From Paraspadella gotoi (Eukaryota > Chaetognatha): a stretch of DNA of 64,000 bases. Positions 31,747 through 43,277 of this stretch are shown here, piece after piece (the stretch's first letter is position 1; each line of letters begins with the position of its first letter). The stretch lies in NCBI GenBank assembly GCA_051294375.1, contig CM119271.1, forward strand, positions 2,606,090 through 2,670,089, written 5' to 3'. The notes beneath the pieces were generated by a model. It searched no databases and was not told where the DNA came from. It was given only the letters and a program-made list of their open reading frames with translations. Position numbers and translations under genes: made by a program.

Positions 31747-34392
31747 TCACCCAACAATTCCCGAGATAACCGCTGCCTTGAGGGCAACTTTCACTTTGCC
31801 CATGGCCATGTTGAAGACGTAGGCCCCGACGAGGCACTTGTTGGCCTCCAAGAGCCGCTCGGCCAACTGCAAGGCTTTCAGACCAAAGGCCTTTGAGGAG
31901 AAAAAAAATCAGGAATCATTAAGTTTTTTTTTTTTCGGAATAGTAGTAAAGTAAGAAGTTTGGATTATTTCTCGTTTATCTTTAAAAAGAAAACAAAGTT
32001 TATTTATTTACAAACAACGAGTTTTTTAATTAAAAAAAAAATAACGGACATGTTTCGACTCTTCATCGAGTTCTTAAGGAATTGGTCATTAATGATGGGG
32101 CATACCTTCAGGAAGGTAATCATGCCGTCGACGAGATACTCGGCGCCGTCCAATCCCGCGCGAGCCATCTTCCTCAGCGCGGACTGCACGTAATCCTCAG
32201 CCGTTTCCAGCATGCCGAACCCCTGGAGATCGTGGGATTCAAAACAATCAAACTACATTTAACGTTTAGCGGAAGTGGAAATGTAGCAGATTAATTTGTG
32301 GATTATCTCAAATGAGAATAAGTTCCTCAATCTCATTTGCATATTGTCGTATTCTGTTAAAGCTTTGATAAATTTTTGTTCTATTGTCCTAAAGGTTTAA
32401 TATTGATATTTTACATTGTTTGTTCGTGGTTCAATTAATAGAAATGTGAGCCATGACAAACTCTATTTGAAGGCTGACTTCAGACAAAGAACAAAAGATA
32501 TTCTTTTGTCACATCGATGTTTTTTGGCCAAACTGTGGAAGATCTTCAGCTCGTGAACTTACCTCAATCTCGTCCACAACGTCGGCGGCTTCTTTCAACG
32601 CGATCGCCAATTCTACGTAGACGTAGTCGCCGATGAGACGCCTGTGGTGGAGGAGATTGTGGAGGTTATAGGGGTTGCTGTGGTTGTCGATGCGCACTGT
32701 GGTTTTTGTGGTCGTATTCTGTGAGTATTTGTATAATATCATCTCCCTTATATTCCTGTAAACTTTCTATCAAGTATAATTCACTAATTAATTAATCAAC
32801 TAATTAAATTAATTAATTACAGTACCCAAAAACGTATAGACTTGAGGCGACTTAATTCGCCTCAAGTCGCCTCAGACTGTAAAAATGTAAAAGTGCTCGA
32901 AATAATATTATTTACCTGTTATTCTCGATCCAACGAATGGCCATCTTAAATCCCGAGCGGCCAACCTTCTTGAGAACGTCAACGATGGCTTGGCCCACGG
33001 GGCCGACCGCCTCCTTGAAGCGCTTCGAGACAACCTTCAGCTTGATCAGGATGCGGGGGAGCACCTGGTGAGCGGAGTGTGTTCAGATAGAGATGTTACT
33101 TGAGAAGTGGGATATGAAGGATTCGATTGAGCTGTTGGCGGGAAAATTTGAAAGAGCAGAAGAAAAGAACGAACGAAGGAAACGAAAAAGAAAGAAGAAA
33201 ATGTAAAAAAAAATTTAAAAAAACAGAAACAAAAAATGGCACTATCTTCCAAGAGCGTCCCTTTTCTGCTTCCAACCCCTAAATTTTATTTTATTATTAT
33301 AAACGTTTAATCCTGAATCTCTTACTGAATTTTAAACCTCATCTTTAATCCTAACATAATCCATAAAACCAATCTTTATCATTAACAATTTAACAATATC
33401 TCTAACTTAAGTCCTAATCTAATTTTTTAAAGCTAAAAAAGGGCACTTTTGGAAAATATGGCGCAAAACAATTATAATAAAAAAACAAAACAAAGTAAGA
33501 TGGAAAGAAGCAGTCGATAAAAACAGAAGATGTTCCGCTCGCCTTATGGACGAATTTCCGCAGAGCGCTTCTCAAAGACCCCGTGGATCCGACGAGGCGT
33601 TCCAGTGCCCCCTCGCAGATTCGTCTCATGTCCTCCAGGAGACGGCGAGAGTCACGGTTCGCCGGGTCGGAGAGAGCCGCGCCCACATCCAAGGCGAGTT
33701 TGTCCAGCCAGGACTGCGAGGGAAAGGATTAGTGGAGTATCCTCAAAACTATTTATCTATTTATCTATCAGAATCCTTAAAAATATGAGAGCGAAAATTT
33801 TTTTTTTATCAGTTCTTTGATATTATTAAATGCTTCAACGTCTTCACGCAATTAAATAATCTATTCTTAAAAATCCTTTCCTAAAAATATGAAATTTTTA
33901 AAAAAAATTTTATCTTATTTTTATTTTATAATAATTTCTTTGATGTTTTTTGCTTCAAAGCGTCAAAGCAATTAAATGTAAAGTTAAAATTAAAAATCGA
34001 TTCATATTTTTCATAAATATACAGAAAATCGTTAAATTTGGGCCTTACTTACCTTTCCCTGACCCTCTGAAACTCACCCCAACGCCGTCGTCAGCATCAT
34101 CCACCTCGACTCCATAACCCTCGATCCCCAAAGCCGCGTGGAGTTTCCCTCTCAACATCGAGTAGATCATTTCGCCCAAATCGCACTTCATTTGCTCGAC
34201 GTATTCGAGAGCGGCCTGGAAGATCGAAGGTGGGGGAGATTGATTGATTGATTGATTTGTAACGCTCCAAAATGTGCCGGTTAACTCATTAACAATTAAA
34301 ACATGTTACAGAGCAATACATACAAATAAAATTTTTTGTCTACAAATATGAAAATAAGTTAAATTACTAAGTGAGCCTTGCATCCTTGCCAG

Positions 34393-34427
<35 letters not shown>

Positions 34428-34956
34428 TTCTCTCTCTCCTTCCTCATTCCTTATTTAAATTTCCACCTCACGTCCCCACTACCCACTCCCCACTCCCCAC
34501 TCCCCAATCCCCACTCCCTTCTCCGACGCACCTTCAAAGCCGGGACTCCGTAAGTCTGCAAGACGTAGACGACGGTTTCCGCCAACGCCGCCGCCTCCTC
34601 GAAGGCCAACCGGGTCATCTCGACCAACTTCTGCTTCAAGTACTCCACGGCTCGTTCGTACAGGCCGTACTCGGTCAGTACGTACTCGTCCGCTCGAAAC
34701 CCGATAGATTCGAATTCGATTTTGGCCAGAATGAGATCGGAGAGTTTCTTGCCGATAGATTCCTAGGGTTTGGGGTACGGGTTTGTACGTGTTTGTACGT
34801 GTTTTTTACGTACGTGTTTTTACGGGTTTCTTTAATATGCAAATGTATTTTTAGTGACACTTTCTAGTTAGAAAGGGAGAGAAAGGGAGAGAGAGAGAGA
34901 GAGAAGAGAGACAGAGAGAGAGAGAGACAGAGACACAGAGAGAGAGACAGAGAGAC

Positions 34957-34999
<43 letters not shown>

Positions 35000-35073
35000 A
35001 GAGAGAGAGAGGGAGAGAGAGAGAAAGAGACAGAGAGAGAGAGACAGAGACACAAGAGAGAGAGACGAGAGAG

Positions 35074-35109
<36 letters not shown>

Positions 35110-35258
35110 CAGAGACACATAGAGAGAGAGAGGAGAGACCGAGACACATAGAAGAGAGAGAAGAGAGTGAGAAAGAGAGAGAGAAAGAGGAGAAAAGAGA
35201 GAGAGAGAGAGAGAAAGAGACAGAGAGAGAGAGACAGAGACACAAGAGATGAGAGAGA

Positions 35259-35291
<33 letters not shown>

Positions 35292-36138
35292 GAGAGACAA
35301 AGAGACAACGATAAACTTCTCACCTGATTCTCCTGAACCCACTCCGCCGCAGCCTTCAAGGCTTTGGATCCGAGACCCTTCAGAACGTCGACGACGACGG
35401 CGGCGGCCCGCTCGAGGCTCTCGGCTCCGGAGCCGACGATCGATTTGGCCTTGGAGACGAGACGAGGCAACGCCTCCTGTTAGGGGCAACGTTGGAGCGA
35501 GGGCGAGGCTTAAATAGTTAACATTTTCTAATACTATATTTTTTTTGGTAAATTTTGTTCAATGTTCAATCTATTCACTCATTCAATTAATTCATTTTCA
35601 CGCCATTTAATCTTTCACATCCCAGACCGTTCTCCGTTCCTCACCTGCACAAACTTGTCGAGCCCTCTCTCCAAACTTCCCGTCGCGTTGACGAGCTTCT
35701 CGAAGGCGTCGCGACCAACCTCGGCCAACTTGTTCGCCACGGAGGAGCCCGCCTCTTTGGCCTTGGAAATGGCTGCGGCAGGCCGGTGTGGAAAAGTTGG
35801 AGAATTATGAGGAATTAAAATATGCAGCGTGCAGTGCATTGCAGTGCAGTGTGCACAATGGGGTTAGTGGCCATCTGATCCATCCGTCCGTCCGTCAGTC
35901 TGCCTTACACTTTACCGAATTAAATTTTCATGTTTTCTACATGTTATTTCTCATTCCGTACAGAAAATGTCCCCGTGTACTTAAATTTATATTCCTAAAT
36001 GTCTATTCCTCTGCTACCTCCACTTCCTCCTCCTCCTCCTCCTCGCTCCTCCTTCTCCTCCTCCTCCTCCTCCTCGTCTTAAGATCAACTCTCCATCATT
36101 TCCGCACCATTTGTCTAAACGCGATCGACTTTCCACGC

Positions 36139-36212
<74 letters not shown>

Positions 36213-36370
36213 TTCTCTCTTACACTCATTTTTTCATGGCTATGTACATCGTGTTACCCAAGACTTACATATAAGCGATAGAGATCGTTTGACAGATGTC
36301 CTTGTTCCCAAGTGGGCCACCACGCTCTCTCCTCTCTCTCTCTCTCTCTCTTCCTCTCTCTCTCATCTCG

Positions 36371-36402
<32 letters not shown>

Positions 36403-36638
36403 ATCTCTTCTACATTTTCCCTCTTTCTCACCAAACCTAACCTTTCATAAAACTCACCTTCCTCTACTTTCTCCGCGACCGATTCGAGCCAATCTCGAAA
36501 AGCGAGACCCTCGACGGTAAATTCAGCGATTCCTGTCTCATCCGGATTTCGAAACGACAAGTCTTCCCCGGATGTAATTGACGGCAAGGCAGAGGCGCTA
36601 GTCGCCAAGGCGACGAACAACAGAATCGTCGGATTCAT
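31747..36638 (-). CDS. Secreted helix-rich protein with two homologous halves, ten exons, unknown family
   Basis: The exons, read on the minus strand, are 36638-36458, 35772-35645, 35476-35324, 34762-34532, 34215-34078, 33713-33543, 33064-32916, 32641-32563, 32222-32106 and 31890-31747. They join in consistent phase to 496 residues. The first exon gives a signal peptide (MNPTILLFVALATSASA, cut probable before LP). No other membrane segment is seen, so the protein is probably secreted. Everything after it is amphipathic helix rich in Ala, Leu, Val, Glu and Lys with only three Cys. Exon 2 matches exon 6 (TGSL...KFV), 3 matches 7 (LPR...VDVLK), 4 matches 8+9, and 5 matches 10 (KC..G), so two units of about 210-220 residues arose by internal duplication. 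Most introns are phase 0. Intron 6 appears to use a GC donor (aag|gcgagc). Intron 3 is mostly GA repeat. ATG follows directly on ttctcag, so an untranslated first exon or a spliced leader is likely. Function unknown; lipid or ligand binding is conceivable. Confidence 0.7.
32045..32070 (-). repeat. Hammerhead-like repeat, copy 2, in intron 9 of the secreted-protein gene
   Basis: The minus strand reads ctcgatgaagagtcgaaacatgtccg. The gaaacatgtc half is identical to that of copy 1 and the ctgatga half has one extra base. Stem II is almost absent. It is probably a decayed member of the same repeat family and is not expected to be catalytic. Confidence 0.3.
32839..32868. repeat. Perfect 12-bp hairpin in intron 7 of the secreted-protein gene
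   Basis: gacttgaggcga, a 6-base loop (cttaat), then tcgcctcaagtc. The arms are perfectly complementary, and a further gcctcag follows. It could be a remnant of a small inverted-repeat element. No terminator or microRNA function can be claimed from this length. Confidence 0.6.
34869..35299. repeat. GA-rich array of about 430 bp in intron 3 of the secreted-protein gene
   Basis: GA repeats broken by gacagaga and gagacacagag units, with imperfect higher-order repetition (cagagacacaagagagagaga occurs twice). The long minus-strand frame of Ser/Leu repeats is a translation of this array fused to real exon 3. Confidence 0.85.
36010..36415. repeat. (CTC)n and (CT)n blocks in intron 1 of the secreted-protein gene
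   Basis: A (CTC)n block at 36026-36077, (CT)n at 36138-36215 and (CT)n at 36327-36400. These microsatellites have no coding potential and fill most of the intron between exons 1 and 2. Confidence 0.8.
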
Positions 36639-38006
36639 CTGAGAACGAATAGAAAAAAAATATTAAAGGAAACTTAAATTATATTTAATGTTATAATAGA
36701 TTTATAAACAAAATTAGACAATATCAGCGCTCGCCTTCCTTAAAGTTAATCTTCCATAATGATAGCTGGGCCCTAATTGCTACAATTCACTGGGACAATC
36801 TTCGTGATACTTCTAATTTACTTAAGTGATTATGTTTTCTTTTCTATTAAGTAAACTTAAACGCGAGACAAAATAGAAAAACAAGAAAACGATTGATGGT
36901 AATTCAACCGAAATTTATATAAATATTCGTCATTGCTTGTTAAAGGCTAAATTGGTAAAATAAAACCAGCAATTAGTTTTTTAACATCTCTAATATGGAC
37001 GCGGTTGTTTCTAAATTTTCAAAATAAACATTTTGAGGGGAAGATTAACAACACTGCTATCGACCATTTGTTTTTCGAACCAAAGAAGAGTAATTATATT
37101 AAGACGTTTTTCGTTATGATTCGTTAAACATACGTAGTTACTTTTAGTTCAACCAGACTGTTTCCTACGCTTCGACGATTTTCCCCCTCCATCTCATTTT
37201 AGATAGAATGAAAACAAAATCGACGAATCGCCGTTCACGGGATCATGTCAAAACGAAAAAAAAAAAAAAAAACACACCCAGAAAGCAAAACACACACACA
37301 AAAAAAAACAAGAACGACGATTCCAATGTGTTGCGCCGCAGTGACTTTATTTTTGCATGTATTTTTTTTTGATCACATGATATGACAAGACATGACATGA
37401 CTAAAAAACTTTCTTTGCCCGGCGGCGGCGCTAGCAGTCCCTTAGATTTGAGGTTTTTTTCAGTCTTAGCAAATGAGCAAACAACTGTAGGCAAATTATA
37501 TTCATTTTTAAGAGGGACAGACCGATGGACGGACCGACCGACCGACCAAAAAAGGGACTTATAGACTTGCTTCGCGAGTACTCGCGGCCCAACTAAAAAA
37601 AAGAAACAATTAAAGAAACGGTCGAAACGGATCGAGAATCGAGAAGCGATGCAGCTGACAGGTGTGTGTTTCGAGCGCCATCGTCCGAATTTAAAAAGAA
37701 GTCGTCGATGCGTGGAAATAAAATCGAAGACAAAACAAAAATAATACAGAAACGATTTGTTTTTTTCCGTTTCGCCTTTTAAGAAAAAAGTTTTTGTTTT
37801 TAGTGCCGACCCTGTAGGGACTGATGGCGGAACCGTGCGGGCTGGAAAGAGCCCACGCGGACTTGAAGGGGCGACGAAAGGGCACTTCGATCGCTTAGAG
37901 GCGGAATAAGTTATTTGATTGTGTTTCTTCTTTGACGTAGCGATTGCGAAAGTCGGAAAATTCGAGATTTGAAACACCTGACGGGGTCTCTCTATCACTC
38001 TTTCTT

Positions 38007-38043
<37 letters not shown>

Positions 38044-38155
38044 GTGTTAAATATCGACTGTCCAATGTCCATGATGTCTGAATAAAGATAAGACATTCAA
38101 TGAACAATTTCTAGTACTACGCTCCTCTCCCTTTCCATAAATAATTTTTGTTATA

Positions 38156-38186
<31 letters not shown>

Positions 38187-38330
38187 TTCCATATTTTGGG
38201 TACAAATTTGACTCTCAAAACAAACGATGCCCGCTGTTCAAGACAGAGGGTTTGGACGAGGGAATTTATCAAATATTGCGTGTTTTTATCTCGGGCTTGT
38301 CAAATCGCTTTAACCTGAACATCCAATTAT

Positions 38331-38420
<90 letters not shown>

Positions 38421-38860
38421 ATCTTTTTTTATTTCGTCACGGTTTTTAAGAGGTCATCTAAGATGATTTAATATTTGGGTTTCGATATTTAACAGAGAAC
38501 ATGAGATACATGTTTGCGAATATGTTTCATATTTGTGCAATGTGTGATGTGTAGTCATGTGATCATAGAGAACCACGTCCGGACAAGAAAGTCACTGCGA
38601 AGCAACACTTTTAACTCGCCGATTCTTTGATGCGAGTGGTCGAGGAAAAACCTCTAATGACAAATTAATTATTAAATCAGTTTTAACAATTAACTTCCAT
38701 TATCGTCCGGCCCTTGAGTGCAATCGTTCCTCTGTTATAAAAATATTTTGTCCATAAAACATTTCGATTTATTATTCTGGCCGTCGATTTGCTTCCCGTA
38801 ATCATATCGAGCATAAAAATAAAAGCAAAAATAATACGGAGACTGTTGTTGAGAGAGATA
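36639..38860. other. Region without a supported gene
   Basis: This is AT-rich DNA upstream of the secreted-protein gene, and it should hold that gene's promoter and any untranslated first exon. It also has a GACC-type short repeat at 37520-37550, (CT)n runs at 38007-38042 and 38158-38180, and (GA)n at 38334-38420. A 251-codon minus-strand frame (37243-37998) has low complexity at its end and no domain; I do not accept it as a gene. Confidence 0.5.
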
Positions 38861-39033
38861 ACGCCATGCCGAGACCATAAAAAGAATTTTCTCCTCTCTC
38901 TCTCTCTTCTCTCTCTCTCTCCTCTCTCTCTCTCTCTTCTCTCTCTTCTCNNNNNNNNNNNNNNNNNNNNNNNNNNNNNNNNNNNNNNNNNNNNNNNNNG
39001 AGAAAATATCTTTTATGGTCTGGCATGGCGTTT
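38860..39033. repeat. Inverted repeat around a 49-N gap
   Basis: acgccatgccgagaccataa at 38861, continuing to about 38893, is repeated in reverse complement at 39000-39033 (gagaaaatatcttttatggt, then ctggcatggcgttt). Between them are CT blocks and N at 38951-38999. The sequence folds back on itself at a gap. Confidence 0.75.
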
Positions 39034-39220
39034 CTATTTTTCTTCAGGGCTTCCAATAGAAGCCATTCAGCCTTTCCCTTCTCTTCTTGTTATCAGCAAA
39101 GTTGATCTAAGAAGTTGCGAGGCTTAGGGAGAGAGAGAGAGGGAGAGCGAGAGGGAGAGAGAGAGGGAGGGGGAATCACAGACCCAGAGACAAAGAGGAA
39201 AGAGCGAGAGAGGGAGAGAG

Positions 39221-39449
39221 NNNNNNNNNNNNNNNNNNNNNNNNNNNNNNNNNNNNNNNNNNNNNNNNNNNNNNNNNNNNNNNNNNNNNNNNNNNNNNNN
39301 NNNNNNNNNNNNNNNNNNNNNNNNNNNNNNNNNNNNNNNNNNNNNNNNNNNNNNNNNNNNNNNNNNNNNNNNNNNNNNNNNNNNNNNNNNNNNNNNNNNN
39401 NNNNNNNNNNNNNNNNNNNNNNNNNNNNNNNNNNNNNNNNNNNNNNNNN
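39221..39449. other. 229-N gap inside a GA-rich array
   Basis: GA-rich repeats lead into the gap from 39123. A tandem-duplicated sequence follows it. Confidence 0.95.
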
Positions 39450-39455
39450 AAAAAA

Positions 39456-40565
39456 AATACAAAACAGATATCATTTTTTTTAATGTTCTTATGTTTCTCC
39501 GTCCGATCCACTTTTGTTTACTTTTTTTGGTCGTCTTTTGTTTTTTTTTCCTTTCTATATTTGAATTCGAGACGATAGAGGTCTCTTTCTCTTATCTCAA
39601 CGTTCCATCTCTTTTCTCTTTATAAAAGGAAATTCTTGCTCATCCATTCGCATACTCGGTTCCATCCCGCTCCCGCCCCCATTTCCCCTTTCTCTACTTA
39701 ACCCCCCAATTCCATCGCTCAGGGGCGTGTGGCCCTTTCGCAGTTTTTTATCGTTTTTTTTATTGTTGTATAATGGGCGATGGGTGTTATATATGGGTAA
39801 ATGGATGAGGTAATAATAATTTGGCATAATGTTAAATTAATTCGAGTCGCTTTTCTGATTCTGCAGGGACAAGCCGTCTTGCTAATATCATGATCGATAG
39901 AAACACCAAAAATATTCTCAACTTTTATCAATTTAAGTTGATAATTATAATTTTTTATTCATTTATATTTTTCTTATGATTAGGGGCCCGTATGAAGACC
40001 CTCGGCTTTGTGAAATACAAAACCAGATATCATTTTTTTAAATGTTCTTATGTTTCTCCGTCGATCCACTTTTGTTTTACTTTTTTTGGTCGTCTTTTGT
40101 TTTTTTTTTCCTTTCTATATTTGAATTCGAGACGATAGAGGTCTCTTTCTCTTATCTCAACGTTCCATCTCTTTTCTCTTTATAAGGAAATTCTTGGCTC
40201 ATGCATCTCGCATACTCGGTTTCCATCCCGTCTCGCCGCCCCATTTCCCCTTTCTCTACTTAACCCCACCATTTCCATCGCTCAGGGGTGTGGCCCTTTC
40301 GCAGTTTTTATCGTTTTTTTATTGTTGTATAATGGGCGATGGGTGTATATATGGGTAATGGATGAGGGTAATATAATTTGGCATAATGTTAAATAATTCG
40401 AGTCGCTCTTTCTGATTCTGCAGGGAACAGCCGTCTTGCTAATATCATATGATCGATAGAACACCAAAAAATATTCTCACTTTTATCAATTTAAGTTGAT
40501 AATTATAATTTTTTATTCATTTATATTTTTCTTATGATTAGGGGCCCGTATGAAGACCCTCGGCT
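39456..40565. repeat. Two tandem copies of a 555-bp non-coding unit
   Basis: The unit runs from aaatacaaaaccagatatca to gaagaccctcggcttgtg. The first copy is 39456-40010 and the second 40013-40565, with many one-base indels between them. It contains a small palindrome (tatcaatttaagttgata) and no gene. Confidence 0.8.
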
Positions 40566-40830
40566 TGTGGACTCTGAACTTGTCTAGTGAGATGGCGCAC
40601 TGCAAGAAAAATCTATTTGTATGATCGAAGGGATATTTAGATGTGAGATAGTATGATTAACTAGTATAAAATATTTCTTTAAGTACTCTGTCCGGGAACA
40701 GAATAGTGAATACAATATATTTATAGTAATATTCTTATAAAGTAAATTTTAAAAAAATAATTTTTTAAAAACTTTTAATAAAGATTCAGATTCTTTATAA
40801 AAACTTAATCAAATATAAATCATGTTATTA
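40566..40830. repeat. Left copy of a 260-bp repeat flanking the telomere-like palindrome
   Basis: gtggactctgaac through taataaagattcag recurs at 43278-43510, on the far side of the palindrome and a 25-N gap, again with single-base indels. There is no coding potential. Confidence 0.8.
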
Positions 40831-40868
40831 AAATTCTGTCGTCTTCAACATTTATAAATGGGAAAAAA

Positions 40869-43162
40869 GGTTCTAGTTGGGTGTGGCGACTTCGCCATGG
40901 CGATATCGCCAGGGCTTTGGCGGATGTCGCCAGTCCCCACTGCGACCTCGCGTCGATAAAGTAGCGATATAACGAAAAGCGCAGCTAACGCGGATGAGCA
41001 ATCACCTTCAGCGCTCCTCTCCAACCCTACCCTCACAAACCTCCCTTCAACTCTTGCCTCTCTACCACTAACCCTAACGCCGGGCCTGGGCTCTCCGTAC
41101 ATCTCCATGCCTCAACCCTAACCCTAACCGCCTTTGATGCATCAACACACGGGCCCTCCCACACACCCTAACCCTAAACCAAGCCCTTCGTTAACTCTGT
41201 GCCTCTCCCCTAACCTAACCCAGGCTCAGCCTCGCCGTACATCCTCGTGCTCAACCCTACTCCTAACCGCCTTCGATGCATAACACCACGGGCCCTCCTC
41301 CCAACCCTACACCTAAACTAAGCCTCCGTTCAACTCATGCCTCTCCTCACCTACAGGCGCAGACGTTCCGGTCCGCCTCCTACCGGGAATGTCGGTTGCT
41401 CTTGAACCGGAAACTATGTGCAATAAAAAGCCTTCGTTCAACTCCATGCCTCTCCCCTAACCCTAAACCAGGCCCGGCTCCCGTACACTCTCGTACCTCA
41501 ACCCTAACCCTAATTGCCTTCGATATATAACCCACGCCTCTCTCCAACCTAACCCTATAACGCGGGCCCCAGGTCCCCGTACATCTCCGTACCGTTCAAC
41601 CCTAACCCTGAATTGCCTTCGATAATATAACCACGGGCCTTCTCCCCAACCCTAACCCTAAACCGGGCCCAGGCCTCCCGTACATCTCCGTGCCTCAACC
41701 CTAACCTAACACAGGCCTCTTGGTCATCAACCAAACACCCTCCTCCCCTATCCCTAAAATTGACATTAATAATAAGCCTAAAATAAACTTAACTTAACTC
41801 AACCCTAACCCTAAAACTACTCAACCCTAACGCAAACCTACTAATCCGTAATTGAACTACTACCTGTACTCAAGCCCTAACCCTAACCAACTAACCCTAC
41901 ACCCTAACCCTAATCTGAGTTTTAGTTTAGGCGAAATCGCCATAACTAGAACGCTGGATGTAGTTCAGTGCGAAAATCGCCAAATCGGGCGACTTAGGCC
42001 ATGACGCCCTCGCCATTTGGCGATTTAGCTGTGAACTACATCTAGCGTTCTAGTTATGGCGATTTCGCCTAAATTAAACTCAGATTAGGGTTGTGGGTTA
42101 GGGTTGAGTTGGTTTAGGGTTAGGTTGAGTAGGTAGTAGTTAAGTTGGGTGAGTAGTGTTAGGTTAGGGTTGAGTAGTTTAGGGTTAGGGTTGAGTTAAG
42201 TTAAGTTTATTTATGCTTATTATTAATGTCAATTTTAGGGATAGGGGTAGGGAGGGTGTTGTTGATGACCAAGAGGCCTTGTGTTAGGGTTAGGGTTGAG
42301 GCACGGAGATGTAGCGGGAGGCGTGGGCCCGGTTTAGCGGTTAGGGTTGGGAGAGAGGCCCGTGGGTTATATATCGAAGGCAATTAGGGTTAGGGTTGAG
42401 GTACGGAGATGTACGGGAGGCCTTGGCCCGGTTAGGTTAGGTTGGGAGAGAGGCCCGTGGGTTATTATCGAAGGCAATTGGGTTAGGGTTGAGGTACGAG
42501 ATGGTACTCGGCGCGCGGCCTGGTTTAGGGTTTAGGGGAGAGGCATGAAGTTGAAGGGATTGGCTGGTTAGGGTTAGGGTTGCGGGAGGGACCCATGGTT
42601 GATGCATCGAAGGCGGTTAGGGTTAGGGTTGAGGCACGGAGATGTACGGGAGGCTGGGCCTGGGTTAGGGTTAGGGGAGAGGCATGGAGTTGAACGGGAG
42701 GCTTAGTTTAGGGTTAGGGTTGGGAGGGGCCCGTGGTTGATGCATCGAAGGCGGTTAGGGTTAGGGTTGAGGCACGGAGATGTACGGGAGGCTGAGCCTG
42801 GGTTAGGGTTAGGGGAGAGGCACAGAGTTGAACGGAAGGCTTGGTTTAGGGTTAGGGTTGGGGAGGGGCCCGTGGTTGATGCATCAAAGGCGGTTAGGGT
42901 TAGGGTTGAGGCATGGAGATGTACGGGAGGCCCAGGGCCCCGGTTAGGGTTAGGGGAGAGGCACAGAGTTGAACGGGAGGTTTTGGTTGAGGGTTAGGGT
43001 TGGGAGAGGGAGCCTGAAGGGTGATGCCTCATCCCGTGTTAGCTGCGCTTTTCGTTATATTCGCTACTTTTATCCCTGGCGAGGTCGCGCAGTGGGGGCC
43101 TGGCGGACATCGCCAAAGCCCTGGCGATATCGCCATGGCGAAGTCGCCAACCAACTAGAACC
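40869..43162. repeat. 2.3-kb near-palindrome with interstitial CCCTAA/TTAGGG satellite
   Basis: The centre is close to 42000: ctagaacgctggatgtagtt at 41947 is mirrored at 42034-42053. The outermost arms (ggttctagttgg at 40869, ccaactagaacc at 43151-43162) also pair. The left arm carries CCCTAA strings and the right arm TTAGGG. They sit inside a satellite unit of roughly 100-240 bp containing cgccttngatgcat, cacgggccctccc and cgtacatctccgtgcctcaa. Both ends and the centre have GGCGA/TCGCC motifs such as tggcgatatcgcca. It contains no gene. It may be a subtelomeric fold-back, an interstitial telomeric element or a read-through assembly artefact. Confidence 0.85.
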
Positions 43163-43277
43163 ACACCTGCAACTCGTCGTGAATCGCCGGCGACATCGCT
43201 TATTTGATGAACTAAAAACTTAGGTGAGGAAATACATGAATTTTTTTTATTGNNNNNNNNNNNNNNNNNNNNNNNNN

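Noticed and set aside
34851-35489. 212- and 200-codon Ser/Leu-repeat proteins
   Set aside because: Only the first 51 codons (exon 3 of the secreted-protein gene) are real; the rest is intronic GA repeat read on the minus strand.
37243-37998. 251-codon open frame on the minus strand
   Set aside because: It has no domain and a Phe-rich low-complexity end from poly-A/T runs, and the DNA is AT-rich without splice or codon-use signs of a gene.
41270-43220. Open frames across the telomere-like palindrome
   Set aside because: They are translations of the CCCTAA/TTAGGG satellite and differ between the two arms.
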